Below are positions 25,190 through 33,920 of a DNA stretch of 64,000 bases, piece after piece. How positions within the stretch are numbered: the stretch's first letter is position 1; each line of letters opens with the position of its first letter. Source of the DNA: Mesorhizobium sp. M8A.F.Ca.ET.218.01.1.1 (lineage in GTDB: Bacteria > Pseudomonadota > Alphaproteobacteria > Rhizobiales > Rhizobiaceae); NCBI RefSeq assembly GCF_004791165.1, contig NZ_SRUZ01000007.1:248001-312000 (forward strand). The letters run 5' to 3'. The position numbers and the translations under genes are program-made. The notes under the pieces are model-generated. The model searched no databases. It saw nothing but the letters and a program-made list of their open reading frames with translations, and was not told where the DNA came from.

Positions 25190-26281
25190 GTGACGACGAT
25201 GGCAAAGAAGCGCGACTACAGCCTGGTCGGCGAAAGCACCAGGGCGGCGATCGAGACCGGGCTCGCCTCGGCCGAGTGGTATCACACCGACGTCTCGCGC
25301 AAGGCGATGAAGGAACTGATGCAGCGTTCCGACGGTCCGGCGATCCGCGACACGGTGATCTGGATTGTCGCGATCCTGGGTTCGGCCGCCGGCATCGTCT
25401 GGTTCTGGGGTTCGTGGTGGGTGGTGCCGTTCCTGTTCGTCTATGGCGTGCTCTACGGCTCGTCGAGCGACTCGCGCTGGCACGAATGCGGCCATGGCAC
25501 GGCGTTTCGCACGCGCTGGATGAACGATGTCGTCTATCACATCGCCTCGTTCATGCTGATGCGCAATCCCGTGCAATGGCGCTGGAGCCATGCCCGCCAC
25601 CACACCGACACCATCATCGTCGGCCGCGACGCCGAGATCGCGGTCATGCGGCCGCCCGACCTGTTGAAGGCGGGGCTGGCGTTCACCGGCATTCTCGATT
25701 TCCGCTATTCGCTGCCGACGCTGGTGCGACAGGCCTTCGGCAGGCTGTCGGATGAAGAGAAGAGCTATATCCCCGAGATGGAACAGCATAGGGCGGTCGT
25801 CGCCGCCCGCTGGCACGTCGCCATCTATGTCGGGACGATCGCGCTTGCCATCGCGCTGAGGTCGTGGATACCGCTGGTGCTGATCGGCCTGCCGCGCCTC
25901 TACGGCACCTGGCACATGGTGACGACCGGCCTGCTGCAGCATATCGGTCTGGCCGACAATGTCGTCGACCACCGGCTCAACACCCGCACCGTCTACATGA
26001 ACCCGATCAGCCGGTTCATTTACTGGAACATGAACTACCATGTGGAGCACCACATGTTCCCGATGGTGCCCTATCACGCGCTGCCCAGGCTGCACGAACT
26101 GATCAAGCATGATCTGCCCCAGCCGAACCCGTCGATGTGGCATGCCTACCGCGAGGTTTGGCCGGTGCTGCTCCGGCAGCTGAAATACGAGGACTATTAC
26201 CTCAAGCGCGAACTGCCGCCGACGGCCAGGCCCTATCGCGGCGAGTTCCACGAGGTCGATATGTCGGCGGCGGCCGAATAG
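25190..26281 (+). CDS. Membrane di-iron fatty-acid-desaturase-superfamily oxygenase, MocD-like
   Basis: The roughly 363-residue membrane protein carries the three histidine clusters of the superfamily: HECGHGT, HARHHTD and HVEHHMF, with TM pairs between. The next gene is a MocE-like Rieske ferredoxin, the order known for mocDE, where MocD with MocE/MocF demethylates the rhizopine 3-O-methyl-scyllo-inosamine. GTG 25190 has GGAGG 5 bases upstream; ATG 25199 is the alternative. Lipid desaturation is the competing idea, but context favours O- or N-demethylation of a small substrate. No MocF-like reductase is nearby. Confidence 0.82.
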   Translation: MTTMAKKRDYSLVGESTRAAIETGLASAEWYHTDVSRKAMKELMQRSDGPAIRDTVIWIVAILGSAAGIVWFWGSWWVVPFLFVYGVLYGSSSDSRWHECGHGTAFRTRWMNDVVYHIASFMLMRNPVQWRWSHARHHTDTIIVGRDAEIAVMRPPDLLKAGLAFTGILDFRYSLPTLVRQAFGRLSDEEKSYIPEMEQHRAVVAARWHVAIYVGTIALAIALRSWIPLVLIGLPRLYGTWHMVTTGLLQHIGLADNVVDHRLNTRTVYMNPISRFIYWNMNYHVEHHMFPMVPYHALPRLHELIKHDLPQPNPSMWHAYREVWPVLLRQLKYEDYYLKRELPPTARPYRGEFHEVDMSAAAE

Positions 26282-26309
26282 CGATCGATAATGTCCGCAG
26301 GAGATTGAG

Positions 26310-26624
26310 ATGGCCGAGTGGCTGGAAGCGTGCGCCGTGGACGATGTCGAGGAAGAGGATGTCATCCGCTTCGACCATGGTGGGCGGAGCTTCGCGATCT
26401 ATCGCTCGCCGGATGACGAGTTCTTCGCTACCGATGGTTTTTGCACGCATGAAAAGGCGCATCTGGCCGACGGGCTTGTCATGGACGACATCATCGAATG
26501 TCCCAAGCACAATGGCCGCTTCAACTACAAGACCGGCCAGGCCAAGGGCGCGCCGGTCTGCGTCAACCTCAAGACCTATCCAGTCCGAATCGAAGCTGGC
26601 AAGGTGATGATCGAGATCGGCTGA
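26310..26624 (+). CDS. Rieske-type [2Fe-2S] ferredoxin, MocE family
   Basis: The 104-residue ferredoxin has the Rieske ligands CTHEKAHL (about residues 45-52) and CPKHNGRF (about 64-71), spaced as in MocE and dioxygenase ferredoxins. AGGAG precedes ATG 26310. It should carry electrons to the preceding di-iron enzyme in the cytoplasm. A separate reductase must be supplied from elsewhere. Confidence 0.9.
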   Translation: MAEWLEACAVDDVEEEDVIRFDHGGRSFAIYRSPDDEFFATDGFCTHEKAHLADGLVMDDIIECPKHNGRFNYKTGQAKGAPVCVNLKTYPVRIEAGKVMIEIG

Positions 26625-26658
26625 CGAGCCGCCATCCAGAAACAGGGACAAGAGTTCA

Positions 26659-27459
26659 ATGAGCCGAAAGAGACCGACCGTCGCCGATCTGCGCGCCATG
26701 AAGGGCAGGCGGCAGCTGACCATGCTGCGCGTGCTGACACTGGATGAAGCGGAAGCCGCCGAGCGGGCAGGGGTCGACATCGTCTCGGTGCCGCCCGAAC
26801 TGGTGCTCAATCCGCAATACCGCGATGCGGCGCCCAGCCTGTTCACCATGCCGGGCGACAATTTCTACGAGATCGGCACATCGGACGATTTCCTGCGTTG
26901 GGCTTTTCGGCTCTACAAGGCCGGCGCCGACGCGGTCTATTGCAGCGCCGGCTATGCCACCATCAAGCGGATGGCGGACGATGCCATTCCCGTCATCGGC
27001 CATGTCGGCCTCATTCCATCGCGCGCGACCTGGACAGGCGGCTTCAAGGCTGTCGGCAAGTCCGCCGACACGGCCATGCAGGTGTTCGAGGCGGTGAAGC
27101 AACTGGAGGCAGTGGGCGCCATCGGCGCCGAAATAGAAGTTGTGCCGGTCGAAGTGGCGAAGGCGATCTCGGAGCGGACGTCGCTGATCATGCTGTCGAT
27201 GGGCGCGGGCACCGGCTGCGACGCGCAATATCTATTCGCCGACGACATCCTTGGCCAGAACAGAGGCCACATGCCGCGCCACTCCAAGGTCTACCGCAAC
27301 TTCGCCGCCGAGTATGACCGGCTGCAGGCCGAGCGGGTGGCGGCGTTCTCCGAATATGTCGCCGACGTCAACAGCGGCGCCTATCCCGAGGACAGGCACA
27401 TCGTGCACATGGACCCGACCGAGCTACGCCTGTTTCTCGACAAGGTCGGCCGGAGCTAG
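26659..27459 (+). CDS. PanB-like (ketopantoate hydroxymethyltransferase superfamily) protein
   Basis: The 266-residue TIM-barrel protein resembles ketopantoate hydroxymethyltransferase: TVADLRAMKGRRQLTMLRVLTLDEAEAAERAGVD, AVYCSAGYATIKRMADDAIPVIGHVGLIPS and the late SMGAGTGCDAQYLFADDILG. It lies 34 bases after the MocE-like gene. No panC accompanies it, and several segments differ from housekeeping PanB, so a catabolic aldol or one-carbon role is likely. Demethylation upstream would release formaldehyde, which makes a C1-handling enzyme fitting, but this is inference. Its 3' end overlaps the opposing HAL-like gene by 36 bases. Confidence 0.8.
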   Translation: MSRKRPTVADLRAMKGRRQLTMLRVLTLDEAEAAERAGVDIVSVPPELVLNPQYRDAAPSLFTMPGDNFYEIGTSDDFLRWAFRLYKAGADAVYCSAGYATIKRMADDAIPVIGHVGLIPSRATWTGGFKAVGKSADTAMQVFEAVKQLEAVGAIGAEIEVVPVEVAKAISERTSLIMLSMGAGTGCDAQYLFADDILGQNRGHMPRHSKVYRNFAAEYDRLQAERVAAFSEYVADVNSGAYPEDRHIVHMDPTELRLFLDKVGRS

Positions 27460-28941
27460 GGCCGGCCGCCACGCATTGCCGGCCAGCGCGGCGTGGAGTG
27501 CTTCCGCATCGACGCCGAGCGGCCGGTCCTCCTTCAGGGAAGGGACCAGCGCGCGTATCGCCGTGTGGACGGCTGACGTGCCTGGTGCCAGCGTCAACCC
27601 TTCACGCAGGTCGACGGCCTGGGCGGCCGCCATCAGTTCGAAAGCGATCAACCGCCGCCACAGCACGATCATGTCAGCGCATTTCGAAACCGCCAGCGGC
27701 GTCTGCGTGGCGTGATCCTCGACGCCTTCCGAGACGGGCAGGAAATCGAGCATCACCGGATTGGCCTTGTGGCGGATGGCGGCCAGGATCGACGTCACCG
27801 TCTTCTGCAACGGCACGAAACCGGCCGAGGCGCCGCCGACCGGCGACAGATATTTCGGCAGCCCGTTGCGGCCCGAGCCGGTGAGTTGGATGAAGCGGGC
27901 TGCACTGGCGGCCGCGCATTGAGCGATTGCCAGGCTGAGCGCCTCGAAGGCCAGCGCCAGCGAAGCGGTGTGGAAGTTGCCGGTCGACAGCACCAGCCCG
28001 TCGTCGCTCAGAACCAGCGGGTTGTCGGCGGCGGCATTGAGTTCGACCTCGACGGCGCGTTCTGCCTGGCCGATCGCCTCGATCAGTGCGCCATGGATCG
28101 AGGGCATGCAGCGGATCGACAGCGGGTCCTGTAGGGTGGTGGGCGCCGGCGCTTCGTCGCGGGCGAGAAGATCATGCAGCGCCTTGGCGGCTTCCTGCTG
28201 GCCGGCCGCCGGCCGCGCCATGTGCAGGCGCGGGTCGAGGATGGTGCGGTTGGCGCCAAACCCTTCCATGGTCAGCGCGCCGGCCTGCTGTTGCTGGGCA
28301 AGAGCCGAAAGCGCGTCCGTGACCACAAGCGCGCCACCGCCAGCGGAGACAGCGGAAGCGTTGATCAGCGACAGCCCATCCTTGGGCGCCAGGCCGATGG
28401 GGCCGAGGCGGGCCATCATCAGCGCCTTGACCGCCGGCATGCGCCTTCCCTGATAATCGGCTTCGCCTTCGCCGACCAGCAGGCGGGCGATCGCGGTCAT
28501 CAGCACGAGGTCGCCGGCGCCGATGGAGCCGAGCGACGGCATCACCGGATGGACGCCGGCGTTGAGGACATCGACCAGGGCAACGAACACGGCGGGCGAC
28601 AGGCCGGAGCCGCCCGCCGACAGCATTGTCAGGCGGGCGAGCATGGTTGCCCGCACGGTTTCGACCGGCAGGGCCTCGCCAACGGCGCCGCTGCGGCCTT
28701 CGAGCAACTGGCGCTGGAAGGCGCTGGCGTCACCCTCGACCGAGGTGCCGAGATTGGCGCCGAGACCGGTGTTCAGGCCGTAGATCTGCTGGCCCGAGGC
28801 CGCGGCCTGGTCGAGCACCTTTCGCGCCTTCTCCAGCCCGCCGATGACATCGGCTCCGATTTCCACCTTGCGGGCCTCGCGGGCGACGGCGGCGACATCG
28901 CCGACGCTGACGCCGGCTCCGGTGAGGACGAGCGCGCTCAT
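27424..28941 (-). CDS. HAL/PAL-family aromatic amino acid lyase homologue lacking the MIO serine
   Basis: The 505-residue protein has the HAL fold: IYGLNTGLGANLG, NPLVLSDDGLVLSTGNFH and SEGVEDHATQ. However, where the MIO tripeptide Ala-Ser-Gly should be (GSVGASGDL), it reads GSIGAGDLVLM, with no serine. The conserved Tyr before SxRC is Leu (DPLSIRC). A classical ammonia-lyase mechanism is thus doubtful. ATG 28941 was chosen at the HAL-like start; the frame is open to 30234 only as a shadow of the next gene. The start overlaps the upstream cyclodeaminase-like stop by four bases, so the two proteins are coupled. Confidence 0.85.
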   Translation of the reverse strand: MSALVLTGAGVSVGDVAAVAREARKVEIGADVIGGLEKARKVLDQAAASGQQIYGLNTGLGANLGTSVEGDASAFQRQLLEGRSGAVGEALPVETVRATMLARLTMLSAGGSGLSPAVFVALVDVLNAGVHPVMPSLGSIGAGDLVLMTAIARLLVGEGEADYQGRRMPAVKALMMARLGPIGLAPKDGLSLINASAVSAGGGALVVTDALSALAQQQQAGALTMEGFGANRTILDPRLHMARPAAGQQEAAKALHDLLARDEAPAPTTLQDPLSIRCMPSIHGALIEAIGQAERAVEVELNAAADNPLVLSDDGLVLSTGNFHTASLALAFEALSLAIAQCAAASAARFIQLTGSGRNGLPKYLSPVGGASAGFVPLQKTVTSILAAIRHKANPVMLDFLPVSEGVEDHATQTPLAVSKCADMIVLWRRLIAFELMAAAQAVDLREGLTLAPGTSAVHTAIRALVPSLKEDRPLGVDAEALHAALAGNAWRPALAPADLVEKQA

Positions 28942-29939
28942 GCGAAGCGCAGCCTCTGGCCAATGCCTTGCGCCTGCGCCTTCGCCAGCATCGCTTTGCC
29001 AAGCGCGATGTCGGACAGCGACAGGCCACGATGCCAGAACAGGATGGTTTCGTCGTCGCTCTGCCGTCCCGGCCTCAGGCCGGCGGCGATCTGGCCGAGT
29101 TCGGCATGCAGCGTCGTCTCGCTCAGCCGCCCGGTCTCGACATGGGCGCGCAGCGAGCCGAACTTGCCACCCTTGCACTGGCCCCAATCGTCGACGACCA
29201 TCTTCTGCATGATGTCGGTCAGCGACAGCTCCACCGCGCTCATCGTGCCATAGGGCACGACCAGCGCGCCGGGCTTGATCCATTCTGTCTTCAGCAGTGG
29301 TTGCGGCTCGGGCAGGCGGGATGCCTCGACGACAATGTCGGCGCCCTTGACGCAGCTCTCCCAGTCGGCGACCGCTGTGACCGGCTTGCCAAGGTCGGAG
29401 GCGAGTTTTGCGGCAAAGCCGTCGCGGCTTTCCGGCCGGCGCGAATGGACGCGGATTTCGTCGAAATCGAAGAGATGGTCGAGCAGGCGCACGTTCCAGT
29501 AGGCGGTGCCGCGCGCGCCGATATGGGCGAGCACCTTCGAGTTCTTGCGCGCCAGATGTTTGGCGCCGATGGCGGTGACGGCGCCTGTGCGCATGTCGGT
29601 GATGACGGTGGCGTCGAGGATGGCGCGCGGCGTGCCGGTGCGCGGATCGAATAAGTTCAGGATGCCGAATTCCGAAGGCAGGCCGTGAAGGTAGTTGTCG
29701 ACATAGTCGCCGACGATCTTCACGCCCGCCGTGTCGAGCGGCGCGACGTAGCCACGCAGGACATTGAAATGGCCGTGGAAGGACGGGTCGGGTTCGAGGT
29801 GGACACGCGGCTCGATCACCGTCTGGCCCTTGCCTTGTGCGATGAGCCCGGCCTCGACCGCGCCGATGATCTCGGCATCGGTCATGGCAAGGGCTTCGAT
29901 GTCGAGGGCATTGAGGTAGTCGATATAGATAGGCTTCAT
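28938..29939 (-). CDS. Ornithine cyclodeaminase/mu-crystallin family NAD(P)-binding protein
   Basis: The 333-residue protein shows the family layout: LGSxxGYVAPLDTAGVKIVGDY, PRAILDATVITDMRTGAVTAIGAKHLAR, the nucleotide-binding AHIGARGTAYWNVRLL and a GADIVVEAS segment. Members act as cyclodeaminases, imine/ketimine reductases or amino-acid dehydrogenases. ATG 29939 (MKPIYID) was chosen. It is the first gene of a two-gene minus-strand operon with the HAL-like gene, 113 bases from the divergent MFS gene. A joint role in amine or amino-acid-like chemistry is inferred. Confidence 0.85.
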   Translation of the reverse strand: MKPIYIDYLNALDIEALAMTDAEIIGAVEAGLIAQGKGQTVIEPRVHLEPDPSFHGHFNVLRGYVAPLDTAGVKIVGDYVDNYLHGLPSEFGILNLFDPRTGTPRAILDATVITDMRTGAVTAIGAKHLARKNSKVLAHIGARGTAYWNVRLLDHLFDFDEIRVHSRRPESRDGFAAKLASDLGKPVTAVADWESCVKGADIVVEASRLPEPQPLLKTEWIKPGALVVPYGTMSAVELSLTDIMQKMVVDDWGQCKGGKFGSLRAHVETGRLSETTLHAELGQIAAGLRPGRQSDDETILFWHRGLSLSDIALGKAMLAKAQAQGIGQRLRFA

Positions 29940-30052
29940 GCGTCTGCGTTCCTCGGCCACCCCGCTCATCCATAACAGGCCGCGACGCGACACGAAAGTT
30001 TGTTGGCTCTTGTCTGGACGCCGTCGGCCAAATGCTGTTCAAGCGGTCCGTC

Positions 30053-31486
30053 ATGACTGCCATTTCCGAGACCGAAGCTTCAGCCGACCGAGCCGGGAAT
30101 TCGCGGCGTGTGGCGCTGATCGTCGCCATCGCCTTTTTCATGCAATTGCTGGATTCGACAATCATCTCGACCTCGCTGCCGCAGATGGGGGAATCGTTCG
30201 GCGTGCCGGCGGTGGCGATGAGCATCGGCATCACCGTCTACATGCTGACCATGGCGGTGTTCGTGCCGCTGTCGGGCTGGCTCGCCGACCGCTTTGGCGC
30301 GCGTAACATCTTCCTCGTCGCCATCGCGCTGTTCACACTGGCTTCGCTTGCCTGCGGCTTTTCGCAGAACCTGACCGGATTCGTCATTGCCCGTGCCGTG
30401 CAGGGCCTGGGCAGCGCGCTGATGACGCCGGTCGGCCGCATCCTGGTGCTGCGCAACGCGTCGAAATCCGAATTGCTCAACGCCACGGCTCTGATCACCT
30501 GGCCGGCGCTCTTCGCGCCTGTCGTCGGGCCGGTGCTCGGTGGCTTCATCACCACCTATCTGTCCTGGCACTGGAATTTCTTCATCAACATTCCGCTCGG
30601 GATGATCGGGCTGGCGCTGGTCGCCCGCTTCATCCCCGGTGACCGTGAAGCCGATCCCAAGCCGCTCGATTGGCCGGGTTTCTTCCTGACGTCGCTGGGG
30701 CTCGCCTGCCTGCTCTATGGCCTGGAGCGCATCGCGCATCCGGAGGATGGCGCCTTGCCGACGGTGGGGCTGATCGCGGCGGGGATCGTCGTCGGATGGC
30801 TGGCGGTGCGTCATCTCCATCGCGCGCCGCATCCGCTGCTCGACCTGTCGTCGTTCAAGGTGCAGACCTTCGCCATCTCGACGCTTGCCGCCGGCACCAT
30901 CTTCCGGGTTGCGATCAACGCCACGCCGTTTCTATTGCCGCTGTTGTTCCAGGTCGGCTTCGGCCTCTCGCCCGTCGACGCCGGCATGATGATCCTGGCC
31001 TATTTCCTTGGCAATCTCGGCATGAAGACGGTGACGACGCCGATGCTGCGTCGCTTCGGCTTTCGCTCGGTGATGGTCGTCAACGGCATCATCGCGTCGG
31101 CATCGATCATGGCTTGCGCGGCGATCTCGCCGCAGACGCCGCAGGCGCTGGTGGTGGCGCTGATGCTGATTGCCGGCCTGTCGCGCTCGATGCAGTTCAC
31201 CGCGCTCAACACGCTGGCCTTCGCCGATATCGCCGCCGGGCAGCGGAGTTCCGCAGCGACCTTGTCTTCGATGCTGCAGCAGGTGGCGATGCTGTTCGGC
31301 GTTGCCGTGGCGGCGGCGATCCTCAACCTGTCGCAGATCGCGAGAGGCCGGCCGGCGCTCGATCTCGTGGATTTTCGAGCAGCCTTCCTGGTGATCGGCG
31401 TCATCGGGCTGGTGACGTCGTTTCGTTTCCTGATGTTGCCGAGGACCGCCGGCGCCGAGGTCTCGGGCCATGTTGCCGGGAACTGA
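30053..31486 (+). CDS. MFS drug/metabolite exporter, DHA2 (EmrB/QacA) type
   Basis: The 477-residue transporter has about 14 hydrophobic segments. Early motifs LLDSTIISTSLPQMGESF and GWLADRFGARNIF (motif A) and RAVQGLGSALMTPVGR are typical of EmrB/QacA proton-driven exporters. The start is ATG 30053 or 30032; neither has a strong ribosome site. Divergent placement beside the HAL-like/cyclodeaminase-like operon may indicate export of a related compound. Confidence 0.88.
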   Translation: MTAISETEASADRAGNSRRVALIVAIAFFMQLLDSTIISTSLPQMGESFGVPAVAMSIGITVYMLTMAVFVPLSGWLADRFGARNIFLVAIALFTLASLACGFSQNLTGFVIARAVQGLGSALMTPVGRILVLRNASKSELLNATALITWPALFAPVVGPVLGGFITTYLSWHWNFFINIPLGMIGLALVARFIPGDREADPKPLDWPGFFLTSLGLACLLYGLERIAHPEDGALPTVGLIAAGIVVGWLAVRHLHRAPHPLLDLSSFKVQTFAISTLAAGTIFRVAINATPFLLPLLFQVGFGLSPVDAGMMILAYFLGNLGMKTVTTPMLRRFGFRSVMVVNGIIASASIMACAAISPQTPQALVVALMLIAGLSRSMQFTALNTLAFADIAAGQRSSAATLSSMLQQVAMLFGVAVAAAILNLSQIARGRPALDLVDFRAAFLVIGVIGLVTSFRFLMLPRTAGAEVSGHVAGN

Positions 31487-31683
31487 AATCGAATTTTCCC
31501 GACCATCGCGGGGTTAAATTCCGTCTTCGCCTTTCGCCTTGGTGTGACGCTTTCGCAATGCGCCGAGATGGTGCAAACAATTGCCAAAAGCGTTTAAGTT
31601 TCCGGGCATTGCGCCAGATTCGGCAATCAATGCGTCCACTTTGCGAATCTCATCGCAAGCCCACGTTTTGAACGCGGATTCAT

Positions 31684-31712
31684 TTGACGAAGCGACGCTG
31701 AGCCGATTAGTT
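31684..31712 (+). promoter_or_regulatory. Candidate promoter of the fusion-permease CUT2 operon
   Basis: TTGACG, 17 bases, then TTAGTT, ending 45 bases before ATG 31758. The identical TTGACG-N17-TTAGTT pair occurs at 55514 before another CUT2 gene. The -10 match is weak. Confidence 0.35.
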
Positions 31713-31757
31713 TTCGACCCAGGGGTGGCAGCGCTGCCATCGGGGTGAAAGCAGACA

Positions 31758-32744
31758 ATGAACATGGCCGGCTGGCTGAACTTCAGGAGCCTGAATCAGG
31801 AAGGCATTGTCTTTGCCATAGCGGTGGTGCTGTTCGTCGCCGCCGCAATTGGCCTGCCGGGTTTCATAGATCCCAACAATCTCGTCGCCATCGTCCGCTC
31901 GGTGTCGGTGCTGGGCATACTGGCGCTCGGCATGGCCGTCGTCATCATCGGCCGCGGCATCGACCTGTCGGCGGTGGCGATCATGGCGATGTCGGTCGCC
32001 TGGTACCTGCAATTGCTCAACACCGGAACGCCGGACGGGCTGGCCTTCGCCTATGTGCTGGCCGGCGTGCTCGCCATCGGCCTGCTCAACGGCTTTCTCG
32101 TCGCCTATGCCGATGTGCCGGCGATCTTCGTCACGCTGGCGACCGGCTCCTTCGTCTTCGGCTATGTGCGTTCGCAATTGATCACGCAGGACGCGGTGCC
32201 GGTGCCTCAGGGCCATTGGGTGGAACTGCTCGGCGGCCTGCGCTTTCTCGACGTTCCGATCGAGGTGTTCGTCTTCGCCGGGCTCGCCTTCCTGTTCTTC
32301 CTGTTCCTGCGCTACACCAAATGGGGCCGCTACATCTATTTCGCCGGCGACAATCCGGTGGCGGCGCGCAACATCGGCATTCCTGTGCGGCCGATGCTGG
32401 TGCTGCGCTATGTGCTGTCCGCTTTCGTGGCGCTGATCGCAGGCCTTTTGACGGCGGCCAGCCTGCACTCGATCAACACGCGGGTCGTCAACTCGACGCT
32501 GCTCTACGACATCGTGCTGGTGGCGGTGATCGGCGGCATCGGATTGTCGGGCGGGCGAGGCGGCGTGCGCAACGTGCTGGTCGGCGCAGCACTGATCGGC
32601 ATCCTGCTCAACGCCATGACCATCATCGACATTCCGCTGCTCTACCAGAACCTGATCAAGGCGGCGATCCTGCTCGGTGCCATCATCGTCGACGGCATCA
32701 TCAATCCGCGCGACGAACAGACCGCGCAGCAGGGCGATATTTAG
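31758..32744 (+). CDS. CUT2 ABC permease A (RbsC-like)
   Basis: The 328-residue permease has the motifs GRGIDLSAVAIMAMS (CUT2 signature with GIDLS) and VIGGIGLSGGRGGVRNVLVGAAL. About ten TM segments are expected, with an N-terminus MNMAGWLNFRSLNQEG. It opens an operon of binding protein, a second fused permease, a propeller protein and a two-domain ATPase. Two different permeases imply a heterodimeric channel. Confidence 0.9.
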   Translation: MNMAGWLNFRSLNQEGIVFAIAVVLFVAAAIGLPGFIDPNNLVAIVRSVSVLGILALGMAVVIIGRGIDLSAVAIMAMSVAWYLQLLNTGTPDGLAFAYVLAGVLAIGLLNGFLVAYADVPAIFVTLATGSFVFGYVRSQLITQDAVPVPQGHWVELLGGLRFLDVPIEVFVFAGLAFLFFLFLRYTKWGRYIYFAGDNPVAARNIGIPVRPMLVLRYVLSAFVALIAGLLTAASLHSINTRVVNSTLLYDIVLVAVIGGIGLSGGRGGVRNVLVGAALIGILLNAMTIIDIPLLYQNLIKAAILLGAIIVDGIINPRDEQTAQQGDI

Positions 32745-32747
32745 GGC

Positions 32748-32765
32748 AGATGGGCTAGCCCATCT
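32748..32765. terminator. 18-bp perfect palindrome between permease A and binding-protein genes
   Basis: AGATGGGCTAGCCCATCT lies 3 bases after the permease stop. It could be an RNA-processing or attenuation hairpin, or a DNA-binding site. Confidence 0.4.
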
Positions 32766-32831
32766 TGCTCGGGGTACCCGGTGCGATCGGAACGATCGGC
32801 CGGCAATGAAAACCGAACCAGAGGATGACAC

Positions 32832-33857
32832 ATGAAACTGATCAGAACACTCATGGCGGCTGCCACGGCCCTTGCCGTCACCGCCTTCGTGGCGCCGACC
32901 TTCGCCGCTGACGATCCAGGCCCTGCTGCCTATGCACAAGCGCTGAAAGGCAAGCGTGTCATGCTGGTGCCGCTGGCGATGGGCTTCGACCTGGCGCAGG
33001 GCTGGGCGCATTACCTGAAGAAGGAGGTCGAGGCCTGGGGCGGCACGTTCGAGACGCGCGATCCGAACTGGGTGGTCGATGCCGGCGCGCAGGCGATCAC
33101 CGATGCGATCTCTTCGGACACAAGGCCAGATGTGCTGATCATCCATGCACCGGACCTCAACTCCTATTCCAAGCTGATGAAGAAGGCGCAGGCGGCCGGC
33201 ACCTATGTAATCCTGGTCGACAATCCGGCGAATTTTCCCGCCGACGCCTTTGTCGGCAGCGACTGGGACCGGCTCGGCCAGCTCGAGGCTGAAGCGGCGA
33301 TCAAGGGTTGCGGCGAGAACTCGTCCAAGAAAATCGGATTGGTGCAGGGCGACCAGGCCAATTCTTCCAGCCTTTACCAGTATGCCGGCATCATGAAGGT
33401 GCTGGACAAGCATCCCGACTTCAAGGTCGTGGCAAAGCCCGACTCCAACTGGGATGCCACGACCTCGCGCAACGTCACCACGACCATGCTGCAGCAGAAC
33501 CCCGACATCTGCTCGATCATCGATTTCTGGGATGGTGACGCGACCGGTGCATCCGCCGCGATCCGCGACGCCAAGCTTGACGGCAAGGTGTTTTTGGTCA
33601 CCACCGGCGGCGGCGAAAAGGCGGCCGATTGCGACAAGCTGAATGACGGCACCTATGGCGCCGTGGTGATGACCGATCTTGCACGCCAGTCGGGCGACAT
33701 GAACGCCATCATAAAATTCCTGCTGCAGAGCGGCCAGCCGGCCGGCACCTCGCACACCTACATCTACACGCTGGAGAAGGCGACGACCAAGGCCGACCTC
33801 AAGCCCGACAGCTGCTGGGACCTGAAGGCGCTGCAGGCCGAGGCGGCGGCGAAATAG
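32832..33857 (+). CDS. CUT2 periplasmic sugar-binding protein
   Basis: The 341-residue protein has a Sec leader ending in APTFAAD and the Peripla_BP_4 fold: VMLVPLAMGFDLAQGWAHYL, DVLIIHAPDLNSYSKLM, GTYVILVDNPANFPADAFVGSDW and a SIIDFWDGDATGASAAIRD hinge segment. Three cysteines in the mature part (about residues 157, 233 and 334) could form a disulfide. It precedes a structured repeat and the fused permease gene. Confidence 0.88.
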   Translation: MKLIRTLMAAATALAVTAFVAPTFAADDPGPAAYAQALKGKRVMLVPLAMGFDLAQGWAHYLKKEVEAWGGTFETRDPNWVVDAGAQAITDAISSDTRPDVLIIHAPDLNSYSKLMKKAQAAGTYVILVDNPANFPADAFVGSDWDRLGQLEAEAAIKGCGENSSKKIGLVQGDQANSSSLYQYAGIMKVLDKHPDFKVVAKPDSNWDATTSRNVTTTMLQQNPDICSIIDFWDGDATGASAAIRDAKLDGKVFLVTTGGGEKAADCDKLNDGTYGAVVMTDLARQSGDMNAIIKFLLQSGQPAGTSHTYIYTLEKATTKADLKPDSCWDLKALQAEAAAK

Positions 33858-33920
33858 TGTCGCGCGGTTAATGTCAGCGAGGTGGCTTGGGCCATCTCTA
33901 ATCGCTAGCGGTTTGCGCTG

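Noticed and set aside
27424..30234. A 936-residue minus-strand frame
   Set aside because: Only residues from 28941 onward match HAL; the N-terminal 430 residues are an Arg/His-rich shadow of the cyclodeaminase-like gene in another frame.
31707..33755. A 682-residue minus-strand frame
   Set aside because: It is antisense to the CUT2 permease and binding protein; its His/Asp/Arg-rich sequence is a shadow.
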